Shown: one piece after another, positions 43,351 to 52,048 of the stretch | How the letters are laid out: each line of letters opens with the position of its first letter | Numbering within the stretch: position 1 is the stretch's first letter | Assembly: GCF_900172325.1 (NCBI RefSeq) | Contig: NZ_FWFR01000002.1 | Location: 558,001 to 622,000, forward strand | Direction: 5' to 3' | DNA: 64,000 nt | Source: Oceanibacterium hippocampi | Lineage (GTDB): Bacteria; Pseudomonadota; Alphaproteobacteria; Sneathiellales; Sneathiellaceae | Notes under the pieces: model-generated | The model's input: only the letters and a program-made list of their open reading frames with translations | Database searches by the model: none | Told to the model about the DNA's origin: nothing | Made by a program: the position numbers and the translations under genes

Positions 43351-44490
43351 TCAATAGCCCTTCTGGATCCGGCCGAATGCCTTCGACCATTCCTGCTCGT
43401 TGCCGTTCCAGTAAGCCGGATCGGCGAAGGTGAGACCGGCCAGCGTGCCGCTCGGATCGAAGGCCGGAAGGGTCGGGATCTTCTTGCCGAGATCGACCTT
43501 CTTCGGGTCGAGGGCCGGCGGGTAATTCTGCCCCTCCGCGACCGCGATCGAGGTCGCCGGCGCCAGCATGAAGTTCAGCAGCTCCTCGCAGGCCTCCATC
43601 GGCGAGCCCTTGAGCACGAACAGGCATTCCTGCCAGCCGTAGCCGTTCGGCGGGTCCATGTAGCCGATGTCGTGGCCCTGCTCCTGCAGCGCGTAAATGC
43701 GGCCGGACCAGCCCTCGGTGACGTAGATCTCCTCCTCGGCCAGCAGGCTCATCAGCTCCGCGCCGGAACCCCAGTACTTCAGCGCGAGGTCGCGGTGGGT
43801 GCGGATCGCGTTCCAGACCGCGTCCATGTCGGTGATGCCGTTCGGGTCCTGCCCGGTCTGCAGCGCGCCCATCCAGATCCGCGTGCGCCAGTCGCCCCAG
43901 CCGCCGATCTTGCCCTTCAGGCGCTCGTCGATGAGGATCTTCGCGCCCTTCTCTTTCATCTCCTCGTCGGAGACATGCTTGCGGTTATAGGCGAGCCCGG
44001 TGGTGCCGTAATCGTAGGGCACGCAGGACAGCTTGCCGTCGGTGACGCCGCGGAACACGTCGACCAGTTTCGGGATGACATATTCGAGGTTGGGGATATT
44101 CGCCTCGTTCAGGGTCGAGGCGAGCCCGAGATTGGCGTAGCGGGCATAGTCGAAGACGCCGGACAGGTGGGCGATATTGTATTCGCCGGGCTGGCTCGCC
44201 TTGACGCGCGAGAGATACTCGTCGCCGCCGCCGAAGGTGCCGTCGATGACCTTGATGCCGGTCTTCGCGGTATAGGGGTCGAAGGCATGCTTGCGGAAGG
44301 CTTCCGAGACGACACCGCCCCAGCCGTCGAAGCGGACCTCGCCGGCCGCCGCCAGCGCGTGCCGGGCAAAGGGCGTCTGCAGGCCGTAGGCGGCACCGGC
44401 GGCGCCGATCAGCCCGAGGAAGGTGCGGCGGTCCAGCCCGCCGTTCAGGTAACGCTCGCGAAGGCGTTCGTATCGCTTTGAATTGTCCAT
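43351..44490 (-). CDS. PotD-type binding protein with Tat-like signal
   Basis: A 379-residue solute-binding protein. The N-terminus carries a twin-arginine type signal, LDRRTFLGLIGAAGAAYG, so it may be exported folded. The mature part has family text such as VRFDGWGGVVSEAFRKHAFDPY and SCVPYDYGTTGLAYN. It should bind a linear amine, opine or amino-acid derivative in the periplasm. The signal differs from the Sec signal of the other PotD-type protein in this window. Confidence 0.9.
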   Translation of the reverse strand: MDNSKRYERLRERYLNGGLDRRTFLGLIGAAGAAYGLQTPFARHALAAAGEVRFDGWGGVVSEAFRKHAFDPYTAKTGIKVIDGTFGGGDEYLSRVKASQPGEYNIAHLSGVFDYARYANLGLASTLNEANIPNLEYVIPKLVDVFRGVTDGKLSCVPYDYGTTGLAYNRKHVSDEEMKEKGAKILIDERLKGKIGGWGDWRTRIWMGALQTGQDPNGITDMDAVWNAIRTHRDLALKYWGSGAELMSLLAEEEIYVTEGWSGRIYALQEQGHDIGYMDPPNGYGWQECLFVLKGSPMEACEELLNFMLAPATSIAVAEGQNYPPALDPKKVDLGKKIPTLPAFDPSGTLAGLTFADPAYWNGNEQEWSKAFGRIQKGY

Positions 44491-44532
44491 GAGTCTCTCC
44501 TTGTGACCTTTCCCTGATTGAGCCGCGCGTTT

Positions 44533-45318
44533 CTAACCGCCGCGCCGGCTTGCCATGCGCCGGGCGATCGCCATCCCGACAAGGGGCAGCCCGGCAGTGA
44601 GCAGGATCATCACGGTGCCCAGGGCGTTGATCTCGGGCGAGATCGAGTTCCGGAGCATCGCGAAGATCTGCGTCGGTACGGTTTCGACGCCGCCGGGCTT
44701 CCAGAAGAGGGTCCCGGTGATGTCGTCGAAACTGATGGTGAAGGCGAACAGCATGCCGGCGAAGACGGCGGGGGCGAGCAGCGGCAGCGTGATCTGCAGG
44801 AAGGTCTGCGCCGGGCTCGCGCCGAGGCTCATCGCCGCCTCCTCGATGTCGCGGCGGATGCTGACCAGCCGCGCCTGCACGACGAGAATGACGAACGGCA
44901 GCGTGAAGATGACATGCCCCATGAGCAGCAGCAGGAAGCTCTTGTTGATCTGCAGCACGTTCAGGAACAGCAGGAGCGCGACCGCCAGCACCACCTCGGG
45001 CACCAGGATCGGCGCGATCAAGAGGGTCGAGATGACATTCCGCCCCGGCACCTCGTAGCGGACGAGCGCGAGACTGGCGAGCACGCCAAGCGTCGAGGAG
45101 ATGATCGCCGTCAGCGTGCCGAGCAGGATCGAGGTCCGGAAGGCGCGCAGGATCGCGTCGTTGTTGGCGAGCTCGACGAACCAGCGGAGCGAGAAGCCGG
45201 TCATCGGGAAGGAGCCGAACTGGCTCGCGTTCACGCTGAGCAGCATGACCACGGCGACCGGCAGGAACATGAAGAGATAGACCAGCACGGTCCAGCCGCG
45301 CAGCAGGTTCCAGCCCAT
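44533..45318 (-). CDS. PotC-type ABC transporter permease
   Basis: A 261-residue inner-membrane permease with about six helices. EAA loop EEAAMSLGASPAQTFLQITLPL and the family motif ISFDDITGTLF. The start ATG overlaps the stop of the preceding permease by one base (TGATG), which supports this start over the much longer open frame. It is the second channel subunit of the amine importer. Confidence 0.9.
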   Translation of the reverse strand: MGWNLLRGWTVLVYLFMFLPVAVVMLLSVNASQFGSFPMTGFSLRWFVELANNDAILRAFRTSILLGTLTAIISSTLGVLASLALVRYEVPGRNVISTLLIAPILVPEVVLAVALLLFLNVLQINKSFLLLLMGHVIFTLPFVILVVQARLVSIRRDIEEAAMSLGASPAQTFLQITLPLLAPAVFAGMLFAFTISFDDITGTLFWKPGGVETVPTQIFAMLRNSISPEINALGTVMILLTAGLPLVGMAIARRMASRRGG

Positions 45319-46184
45319 CAGCCGAGCCCTTTCATCAGCTGCGCCATGCCGAGGAAATGGTTGTAGACGGCGACCAGGGCGCCGAGCACGCCGAGCAGCA
45401 TCAGCGAGAGCGCCGAGCCGAGCGGCCAGTCGAGCTGGGTGATGATCGCCTCGAAGACGAGGTTGGCGAACATCGCGTCGGTCGGCCCGCCGAGAACGAG
45501 CGGCGTGATGTAGGTGCCGGCGCCGAGCACGAAGCAGAGCAGGCCGCCGGCGGCGAGCCCGGGCAGCGACAGCGGCAGCGTGACCCGGATGAAGCTTTCC
45601 CAGCGCGTCGCGCCGAGCGAACAGGCGGCATCCTCGAGCGTGCGGTCGATGCCCTCCAGGCTGACGAAGACATTCAGCACCATGAAGGGCAGCAGGAAAT
45701 GCACGAGGCCGAGGATGACCGTCGTCTCGTTGTAGAGCATCTGGATCGGCTCGCCGATCAGGCCGAGCGCCAGCAGCGCCGAATTGATCGCGCCGGAGAC
45801 GCCGAGGATGTTGATCCACGACATCGTCCGGATGATGTAGCTGATCCAGAAGGGCAGCATCAGGAGCAGGAGAAGCAGCGCCTTGTTGCCCTTCGAGCGG
45901 GCAACCACGTAGGCCGCCGGATAGCCCATCAGGGCACAGACGATCGTCGTGATCGCGGCGATCTTGAGGGTGTTGAGCAGGATGTCCCGGTAGAACCGGT
46001 CGCTCAGCGCCTCCTGCCAGTTGTCGAGGAAGAAGCCGACCTGGTCGGCGCCGGTCGAGGTCCGGAGCCAGAACGAATAGACGACGATGAAGGCCAGCGG
46101 CACGAGAAGCAGAAGGGCCACAGCGGTCAGGGCGGGGGAAAGCAGGATCCACGGTTGTCGCGCTTCGCGCGCTTCGACAGTCAT
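45318..46184 (-). CDS. PotB-type ABC transporter permease
   Basis: A 288-residue permease with about six helices; EAA loop EDAACSLGATRWESFIRVTLPL. It is the first gene of the nine-gene minus-strand operon and faces the divergent LysR regulator across about 100 bp. MTVEAREARQP at 46184 is preferred (GGAAGACAGAACAGC upstream); an in-frame ATG at 46226 is possible. Confidence 0.88.
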   Translation of the reverse strand: MTVEAREARQPWILLSPALTAVALLLLVPLAFIVVYSFWLRTSTGADQVGFFLDNWQEALSDRFYRDILLNTLKIAAITTIVCALMGYPAAYVVARSKGNKALLLLLLMLPFWISYIIRTMSWINILGVSGAINSALLALGLIGEPIQMLYNETTVILGLVHFLLPFMVLNVFVSLEGIDRTLEDAACSLGATRWESFIRVTLPLSLPGLAAGGLLCFVLGAGTYITPLVLGGPTDAMFANLVFEAIITQLDWPLGSALSLMLLGVLGALVAVYNHFLGMAQLMKGLG

Positions 46185-46240
46185 GCTGTTCTGTCTTCCG
46201 TTGTCAGCGTCGGAAGACGGTCGCATGACCCCTAATATTC

Positions 46241-46286
46241 TTCAAATAGATAGTTGAAATCTTCACTATAGCGATGCCCTATAGTG
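46241..46286. promoter_or_regulatory. candidate LysR operator pair in the divergent promoter
   Basis: Two inverted repeats in an AT-rich stretch: TTCAA-N8-TTGAA (46241-46258) and the perfect CACTATAG-N7-CTATAGTG (46264-46286). The second contains the T-N11-A spacing of LysR boxes and lies directly before the LysR start at 46289. This is the layout expected for autorepression and control of the divergent importer operon. Confidence 0.6.
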
Positions 46287-46288
46287 GA

Positions 46289-47248
46289 ATGCAGCACAGC
46301 GACAGCCCCGAGCGGATCGCCCGCGAGCTCGACTGGAACCTCCTGCGCACCTTCGTGGCGCTTGCCGAGGCGCGCTCGGTCACGGAAGCCGCCGAGCGCC
46401 TGCGTCTCAAGCAGCCGACCGTCTCGAACGCGCTCAAGCGTCTCGAGGACCGGCTCGGCCGGCGGCTCATCCACCGCTCGCCCGGGCGTTTCGAACTGAC
46501 CGACGCCGGCCGGCTTCTGCATCGTGAGGCGATAGAGATCCATGGCTCGATCCTCCGCCTCGGCACCCTGATGCGGGAGATCACCGACGCGGTTCAGGGC
46601 CACGTCAGGGTCGCGATGGCCAGCCACGTGATCTGTCCCCTGTTCGACGAGGCGCTGAATCATTTCCACCGCGCCCATCCCCGCGCCACTCTTTCGATCG
46701 ACGTCTCAGCCAGCCGGGAGGCAATCGCGGCGGTCACCGCGCGGCGCGCGTCATTTGCCGTGTGCCTGGTCCGCGACCGCAGTCCGCGGCTCGAATACCG
46801 CCGGCTATACCGGGAGTATTTCGGGCTTTTCTGCGGCCCGACCCACGCGCTCTACGGCCGCGAGGGACTGACCAAGGCGGATCTCGCCGGCCAGTCTTCG
46901 GTCAGCTTCGTCACCGACCAGATGAACGATGCGCTCCGCTCCGTCGCCCTGATGCGCGCCGAGGCGGAACTGGACGAACGGATCGTCGGCACCTCGGCAC
47001 ATCTGGAGGAGGTTCGGCGCATGATCGTCGCCGGGCTCGGCGTCGGCCCGCTGCCGATCCATGTCATGCGGCGTGACATCGAGGATGGCCTGCTCTGGCG
47101 CCTGCCGCCCTACGACAACCCGCCGGCGATCGATGTCCACGTGGTGTGGAACCCGAAGGCGCGGATGAACAGGGCCGAGGAAGTGCTGATCGCGGAACTG
47201 GTTCGCCGCATCGAGGAAACCCCGATCGCCGAACGCACCTATCTGTAG
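46289..47248 (+). CDS. LysR-family regulator of the amine catabolic operon
   Basis: A regulator of 319 residues: winged HTH at about 10-70 (NLLRTFVALAEARSVTEAAERL, PTVSNALKRLEDRLG) and a periplasmic-binding-like effector domain. The start at 46289 (MQHSD) is preferred to 46274 because the latter falls inside the perfect CTATAG palindrome. It is divergent from the PotB-type gene, so it most likely controls that nine-gene operon in response to its substrate. Confidence 0.9.
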   Translation: MQHSDSPERIARELDWNLLRTFVALAEARSVTEAAERLRLKQPTVSNALKRLEDRLGRRLIHRSPGRFELTDAGRLLHREAIEIHGSILRLGTLMREITDAVQGHVRVAMASHVICPLFDEALNHFHRAHPRATLSIDVSASREAIAAVTARRASFAVCLVRDRSPRLEYRRLYREYFGLFCGPTHALYGREGLTKADLAGQSSVSFVTDQMNDALRSVALMRAEAELDERIVGTSAHLEEVRRMIVAGLGVGPLPIHVMRRDIEDGLLWRLPPYDNPPAIDVHVVWNPKARMNRAEEVLIAELVRRIEETPIAERTYL

Positions 47249-47412
47249 ATCGGTTAGGGCGAAGAAACGCCTGGCGCGAATGACAGCCTGATCGCGCAAT
47301 TTCCGGTTCGTCTTGATTTCGGTCAATGCACCGGGCCGCAAGGTCGCCGATCCTGCCCTCCGTTCGAACCAGCGACGCCCGCCCGAGGCGCCGTATCGAA
47401 GGAGAGGAAAGC

Positions 47413-47595
47413 ATGCGCGGCACAAGCCCGACAGCGGAGAAGCATGACGGCGGTCGGAGGTCCGAACTGCTGACCTTCCTGTTCACCGTGTTCCTTCTCA
47501 TTCCCGGGCTCGCCGTCGGATTTGTCGGGGCATTCGGCCTGGCGATCTGGCTGATCCAGATCATCTACGGCCCCCCGGGGCCGCCGGCGGCCTGA
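47413..47595 (+). CDS. napE: periplasmic nitrate reductase component NapE
   Basis: A 60-residue protein with one membrane helix and the family text RSELLTFLFTVFLLIPGLAVGFVGAFG. NapE is a small membrane protein found only in nap operons; its job is unclear. GAAGGAGAGGAAAGC provides a strong ribosome-binding site and argues for this start. It is the first gene of napEFDABC. Confidence 0.92.
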   Translation: MRGTSPTAEKHDGGRRSELLTFLFTVFLLIPGLAVGFVGAFGLAIWLIQIIYGPPGPPAA

Positions 47596-47599
47596 CATC

Positions 47600-48124
47600 A
47601 TGTGGCATAGAGCAACGATGCCGGACCCCGGGCGGCGCGCGCTGCTGAGCGGCAGGGTGAAGCCCGGCCCGGCCCCGATCCGGCCGCCCTGGACCGACGA
47701 AGCCCGCATCGCCATCGCCTGCGACGGCTGCGCCGCCTGCCGGGATGCCTGTCCGGAAGCGATCATCCGGATCGGCGACGGCGGATATCCGGTCGTCGAT
47801 TTCCTGGCCGGCAACGGCGCCTGCACCTTCTGCGGCGACTGTGCGCGGGCCTGTCCGGCGGACGTCTTCGGCCATATCGGGCTGCCGGCCTGGTCGCTTG
47901 CCGTGTCCGTCGATGACGGGAAGTGCCTGCCGGCCAAGGGCATCCATTGCGAAACCTGTCGCGATTCCTGCGACATGCAGGCGATCCGCTTCCCGCCGCG
48001 CCTTGGCGGGCCGCCCGTTCCGATCGTCAGCAGCGCCGATTGCAGCGGCTGCGGCGCCTGCCTCTCCCATTGTCCGACCGGCGCGCTGTCCGCCGCCTAT
48101 TCGCGGGAAACCATGAGCCCATGA
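47600..48124 (+). CDS. napF: ferredoxin-type protein NapF
   Basis: A cytoplasmic iron-sulphur protein, 174 residues, with cysteine clusters for three to four [4Fe-4S] centres (CDGCAACRDACPEA, CTFCGDCARACPAD, CETCRDSC, CSGCGACLSHCPTG). NapF helps mature NapA before Tat export. Its stop overlaps napD by 4 bp. An alternative start at 47618 is possible. Confidence 0.93.
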   Translation: MWHRATMPDPGRRALLSGRVKPGPAPIRPPWTDEARIAIACDGCAACRDACPEAIIRIGDGGYPVVDFLAGNGACTFCGDCARACPADVFGHIGLPAWSLAVSVDDGKCLPAKGIHCETCRDSCDMQAIRFPPRLGGPPVPIVSSADCSGCGACLSHCPTGALSAAYSRETMSP

Positions 48125-48396
48125 CCGAAGCCGTGAACATCGCCAGCCTCATCGTGCAATGCCGGCCCGAGCGGCTGGCCGACGTCTGCGCCGAAATCCG
48201 GGCCGACGCGACCTGCGAGATCCATGCGACCGATCCGTGCGGCAAGATCGTCGTCGTCATCGAGGTGCCGACGACGGCGCCGATCGCGGCCCGTGCCGAC
48301 AGCTTCTCGCGCATCGCCGGCGTTCTCAGCTGCAACCTCGTCTACCACGCGATCGACGAGGGTGCGGACGAGCCAATTGAGGAATACGTCCAATGA
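48121..48396 (+). CDS. napD: NapA chaperone NapD
   Basis: A 91-residue Nap[23 protein letters not shown] and [11 protein letters not shown] with the ferredoxin-like fold of this family. NapD binds the twin-arginine signal peptide of NapA so that export waits for cofactor insertion. It overlaps both neighbours by 4 bp (ATGA). Confidence 0.93.
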   Translation: MTEAVNIASLIVQCRPERLADVCAEIRADATCEIHATDPCGKIVVVIEVPTTAPIAARADSFSRIAGVLSCNLVYHAIDEGADEPIEEYVQ

Positions 48397-50897
48397 CCGA
48401 CCTGAAACCGACGCGGCGGGCTTTCCTGAAGGCGCAGGCCGCGGCCACGGCGGCGATGGCCGCCGGGATCACGCTGCCGGCCGAGGCGCAGAACCTCGTC
48501 ACCCATCGCGACAAGACGGCCCTGACCTGGTCGAAGGCGCCCTGCCGGTTCTGCGGCACCGGCTGTTCGGTGATGGTCGCGACCAAGTCGGGCCGTGTCG
48601 TCGCCACCCATGGCGACGTCAAGGCCGAGGTCAATCGCGGCCTCAACTGCGTGAAGGGCTACTTCCTGTCCAAGATCATGTACGGCGGCGACCGCCTGAC
48701 GACGCCCCTGCTCCGCATGAAGGACGGCGCCTATGCCAAGGACGGCGAATTCACCCCGGTGAGCTGGGATACCGCGTTCGACGTCATGGCCGAGAAGTTC
48801 AAGGCGGTGCTGCGCGACAAGGGGCCGACCGCGGTCGGCATGTTCGGCTCCGGGCAGTGGACGGTCTGGGAGGGCTATGCCGCGCTCAAGCTCTTCAAGG
48901 CCGGCTTCCGGACCAACAACATCGACCCCAACGCGCGCCATTGCATGGCCTCGGCGGTCGGCGGCTTCATGCGGACCTTCGGCATGGACGAGCCGATGGG
49001 CTGCTACGACGATATCGAGCAGGCGGACGCCTTCTTCCTCTGGGGCTCCAACATGGCGGAGATGCACCCGATCCTGTGGACGCGCCTGACCGACCGCCGG
49101 CTGAGCGCCCCCCATGTCCGGGTCGGCGTGCTGTCGACCTTCGAGCATCGCTGCTTCGACCTTGCCGACATCCCGATGGTGTTCAAGCCGCAGACCGACC
49201 TGGTGCTGCTCAACTTCATCGCCAACCACATCATCCAGACAGGGCGGGTGAACCGCGATTTCGTCCGGAAGCACACCACCTTCCGGCGCGGCAATACCGA
49301 CATCGGCTATGGCCTGAGGCCCGAGCATCCGCTCGAGCAGGCGGCGCAGAACGCCGACAATGCGGGCGGCTCGACCGACATGACGTTCGAGGACTATGCC
49401 GCCTTCGTCGCCGACTACACGCTCGACAAGGCGCACGAGATGTCCGGCGTGCCGAAGGAACGGCTGCTCGAGATGGCGGAAGCCTATGCCGATCCGGCGA
49501 CCAGGGTCGTCTCGTTCTGGACCATGGGCTTCAACCAGCATACGCGGGGCGTCTGGGCCAACAACCTGATCTACAACATCCATCTTCTGACCGGGAAGAT
49601 CGCCGAACCCGGCAACAGCCCCTTCTCGCTGACCGGTCAGCCGTCCGCCTGCGGTACGGCGCGCGAGGTCGGCACCTTCTCGCACCGCCTGCCGGCCGAC
49701 CTGGTGGTCGCCAATCCGGAACATCGGGCGATCGCGGAGAAGATCTGGAAGCTGCCGGCCGGCGCCATCCCGGACACGCCGGGCTATCACGCGGTGCAGC
49801 AGAACCGGATGCTGAAGGACGGCAAGCTCAACGCCTATTGGGTGCAGGTCAACAACAACATGCAGGCCGCGGCCAACATGATGGAAGAGACCCTGCCCGG
49901 CTATCGCAACCCGGACAATTTCATCGTCGTCTCGGACGCCTATCCGACGGTGACGGCGGAAGCTGCCGACCTCGTCCTGCCGACCGCGATGTGGGTCGAG
50001 AAGGAAGGCGCCTACGGCAACGCCGAGCGACGGACCCAGTTCTGGCACCAGCTGGTCGACGCCCCGGGCGAGTCGCGCTCCGATCTCTGGCAACTGGTGG
50101 AATTCTCCAAGCGCTTCACGGTCGAGGAGGTCTGGCCCGAGGATCTGCTCGCGAAGATGCCGGAATATCGCGGCAAGACGCTGTACGACATCCTCTACCG
50201 GAACGGCCAGGTCGACCGCTATCCGCTTTCCGAGGCGAGCCCGGACTACGCCAACCACGAGGCCGAGGCCTTCGGCTTCTACCTGCAGAAGGGCCTGTTC
50301 GAGGAATATGCCGAATTCGGGCGCGGTCACGGGCACGATCTCGCCGATTTCGACCGTTATCACGCGGAACGCGGACTGCGCTGGCCGGTCGTCGATGGCC
50401 AGGAAACCCGCTGGCGCTACCGGGAAGGCCACGACCCCTATGTGACGGCCGGCGCCGGCGTCGAGTTCTACGGCCACAAGGACGGCAAGGCGCGGATCTT
50501 CGCCCTGCCCTACGAGCCGCCGGCGGAATCCCCCGATGTCGATTACCCGTTCTGGCTCTCGACCGGGCGGGTTCTCGAACACTGGCATTCCGGCTCGATG
50601 ACCCAGCGGGTCCCGGAACTCTACAAGGCAGTCCCCGATGCGCTCTGCTACATGCATCCGGACGACGCGGCCGCCCTGCGCCTGCGGCGGGGCGATGCCA
50701 TCGCCGTGATTTCCCGGCGCGGCCGGATGCAGACCCGGGTCGAGATGCGCGGCCGCAACAGGCCGCCCCGGGGCCTCGTCTTCGTGCCCTGGTTCGATGC
50801 CAGCCAACTGATCAACAAGGTCACGCTGGACGCCACCGATCCGATCTCGAAACAGACCGACTACAAGAAATGCGCCGTTCGGATCGAGCGGATATGA
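48393..50897 (+). CDS. napA: periplasmic nitrate reductase catalytic subunit NapA
   Basis: The molybdenum enzyme that reduces nitrate to nitrite in the periplasm, 834 residues. It has a Tat signal ([17 protein letters not shown]), [4Fe-4S] ligands Cys51, Cys54, Cys58 and Cys86 ([13 protein letters not shown]), and the Mo-ligating Cys184 in [11 protein letters not shown]. The C-terminal molybdopterin-binding domain ends normally ([18 protein letters not shown]). The protein appears intact. A 917-codon open frame on the other strand is a composition shadow. Confidence 0.98.
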   Translation: MTDLKPTRRAFLKAQAAATAAMAAGITLPAEAQNLVTHRDKTALTWSKAPCRFCGTGCSVMVATKSGRVVATHGDVKAEVNRGLNCVKGYFLSKIMYGGDRLTTPLLRMKDGAYAKDGEFTPVSWDTAFDVMAEKFKAVLRDKGPTAVGMFGSGQWTVWEGYAALKLFKAGFRTNNIDPNARHCMASAVGGFMRTFGMDEPMGCYDDIEQADAFFLWGSNMAEMHPILWTRLTDRRLSAPHVRVGVLSTFEHRCFDLADIPMVFKPQTDLVLLNFIANHIIQTGRVNRDFVRKHTTFRRGNTDIGYGLRPEHPLEQAAQNADNAGGSTDMTFEDYAAFVADYTLDKAHEMSGVPKERLLEMAEAYADPATRVVSFWTMGFNQHTRGVWANNLIYNIHLLTGKIAEPGNSPFSLTGQPSACGTAREVGTFSHRLPADLVVANPEHRAIAEKIWKLPAGAIPDTPGYHAVQQNRMLKDGKLNAYWVQVNNNMQAAANMMEETLPGYRNPDNFIVVSDAYPTVTAEAADLVLPTAMWVEKEGAYGNAERRTQFWHQLVDAPGESRSDLWQLVEFSKRFTVEEVWPEDLLAKMPEYRGKTLYDILYRNGQVDRYPLSEASPDYANHEAEAFGFYLQKGLFEEYAEFGRGHGHDLADFDRYHAERGLRWPVVDGQETRWRYREGHDPYVTAGAGVEFYGHKDGKARIFALPYEPPAESPDVDYPFWLSTGRVLEHWHSGSMTQRVPELYKAVPDALCYMHPDDAAALRLRRGDAIAVISRRGRMQTRVEMRGRNRPPRGLVFVPWFDASQLINKVTLDATDPISKQTDYKKCAVRIERI

Positions 50898-50922
50898 GCC
50901 GGCGCGCCGGGAGGACTTCACG

Positions 50923-51387
50923 ATGAAAAAGTCGGTTCTCGCAGTTCTCGCTCTGCTGTTCGCAGTGGCCCCGCTGCAGGCCCAGGATGTCCCGCACTCG
51001 ATTGCCGGTCTTCGCGGCGAGGCGACCCTCGGTGGCGACACGATGCCCCCGCCGATCGCCCGGACCGAGGACAGCGCCAGCCGCCGGGTCCGCAACTACC
51101 CGGAACAGCCGCCGACCATCCCGCACGAGATCGACGGCTACCAGGTCACCCGCAACGCCAACAAGTGCCTGTCCTGCCACGCCCGCGCCCGGACCCAGGA
51201 AAGCGGCGCGCCGATGGTCAGCATCACCCATTTCATGGATCGCGACGGCCAGTTCCTCGCGGCCATCTCGCCGCGCCGCTACTTCTGCAACCAGTGCCAC
51301 GTCACCCAGCAGCGGATCGATCCGGCGGTCGCCAACGGCTTTGTCGACATCGACAGCCTGCTCGCGGCCGAACGGGACAAGGAATAG
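50923..51387 (+). CDS. napB: nitrate reductase dihaem cytochrome NapB
   Basis: A 154-residue periplasmic cytochrome: signal peptide (LAVLALLFAVAPLQAQ) and two c-type haem sites, CLSCH and CNQCH, plus the distal His pairs of the family. It passes electrons from NapC to NapA. It starts 25 bp after napA. Confidence 0.95.
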   Translation: MKKSVLAVLALLFAVAPLQAQDVPHSIAGLRGEATLGGDTMPPPIARTEDSASRRVRNYPEQPPTIPHEIDGYQVTRNANKCLSCHARARTQESGAPMVSITHFMDRDGQFLAAISPRRYFCNQCHVTQQRIDPAVANGFVDIDSLLAAERDKE

Positions 51388-51396
51388 GAAGCGGCC

Positions 51397-51993
51397 ATGC
51401 GGGCACTCATTTCCCTTGTCCTGGGTTTCTGGCGGACCCTCAGCCGTCCGGCGGTTCACCTGAGCTTCGGCTTCCTCACGCTCGGCGGCTTCCTGGCCGG
51501 TGTCGTGTTCTGGGGCGGCTTCAACACCGCCCTCGAAGCGACCAATACCGAGACCTTCTGCGTCTCCTGCCACGAGATGCGCGACAACGTCTTCGCCGAA
51601 CTGAAGACGACGGTGCATTTCTCCAACGCATCGGGGGTGCGCGCCTCCTGCCCCGACTGCCATGTGCCGCATGAATGGACGCACAAGATCGCCCGCAAGA
51701 TGCAGGCATCGAAAGAGGTCTGGGGGACACTGTTCGGCACCATCAACACCCGCGACAAGTTCGTCGCCGAGCGACTTCGTCTGGCCAAGCACGAATGGCA
51801 TCGGCTGAAGAGCAACGACTCGCTCGAATGCCGGAACTGCCACAGCGCCGAATCCATGGACTTCACCCAGCAGGGACCGCGCGCCGCCGAAGCCCATCAG
51901 GGCTTCCTGGTGTCCGGCGAGAAGACCTGCATCGACTGCCACAAGGGGATCGCCCACCAGTTGCCGGACATGGCCGGGGTCGAGGGCTGGTGA
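51397..51993 (+). CDS. napC: tetrahaem quinol dehydrogenase NapC
   Basis: A NapC/NirT-family membrane-anchored cytochrome of 198 residues: one N-terminal helix (about 21-42) and four CxxCH sites (CVSCH, CPDCH, CRNCH, CIDCH). It oxidises quinol and reduces NapB. No napG or napH is in the cluster, so NapC is the only visible quinol route. Confidence 0.95.
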   Translation: MRALISLVLGFWRTLSRPAVHLSFGFLTLGGFLAGVVFWGGFNTALEATNTETFCVSCHEMRDNVFAELKTTVHFSNASGVRASCPDCHVPHEWTHKIARKMQASKEVWGTLFGTINTRDKFVAERLRLAKHEWHRLKSNDSLECRNCHSAESMDFTQQGPRAAEAHQGFLVSGEKTCIDCHKGIAHQLPDMAGVEGW

Positions 51994-52008
51994 GCCGCCT
52001 GTCGAGGA

Positions 52009-52038
52009 CGGCGACCGGGTCGTCGAACCCGGTCGCCG
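52009..52038 (+). terminator. stem-loop after the nap operon
   Basis: A perfect 12 bp stem CGGCGACCGGGT / ACCCGGTCGCCG with a 6-base loop between the convergent napC and opgG stops. GTTTCTC follows five bases later on the plus strand. The lack of an immediate U-run lowers confidence. Confidence 0.55.
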
Positions 52039-52048
52039 GCCGCGTTTC

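Noticed and set aside
48342-51095. 917-codon open frame opposite napA
   Set aside because: The residue make-up (Arg, Gly, Asp, His rich, no folds) is that of an antisense shadow; napA is intact with all cofactor ligands.
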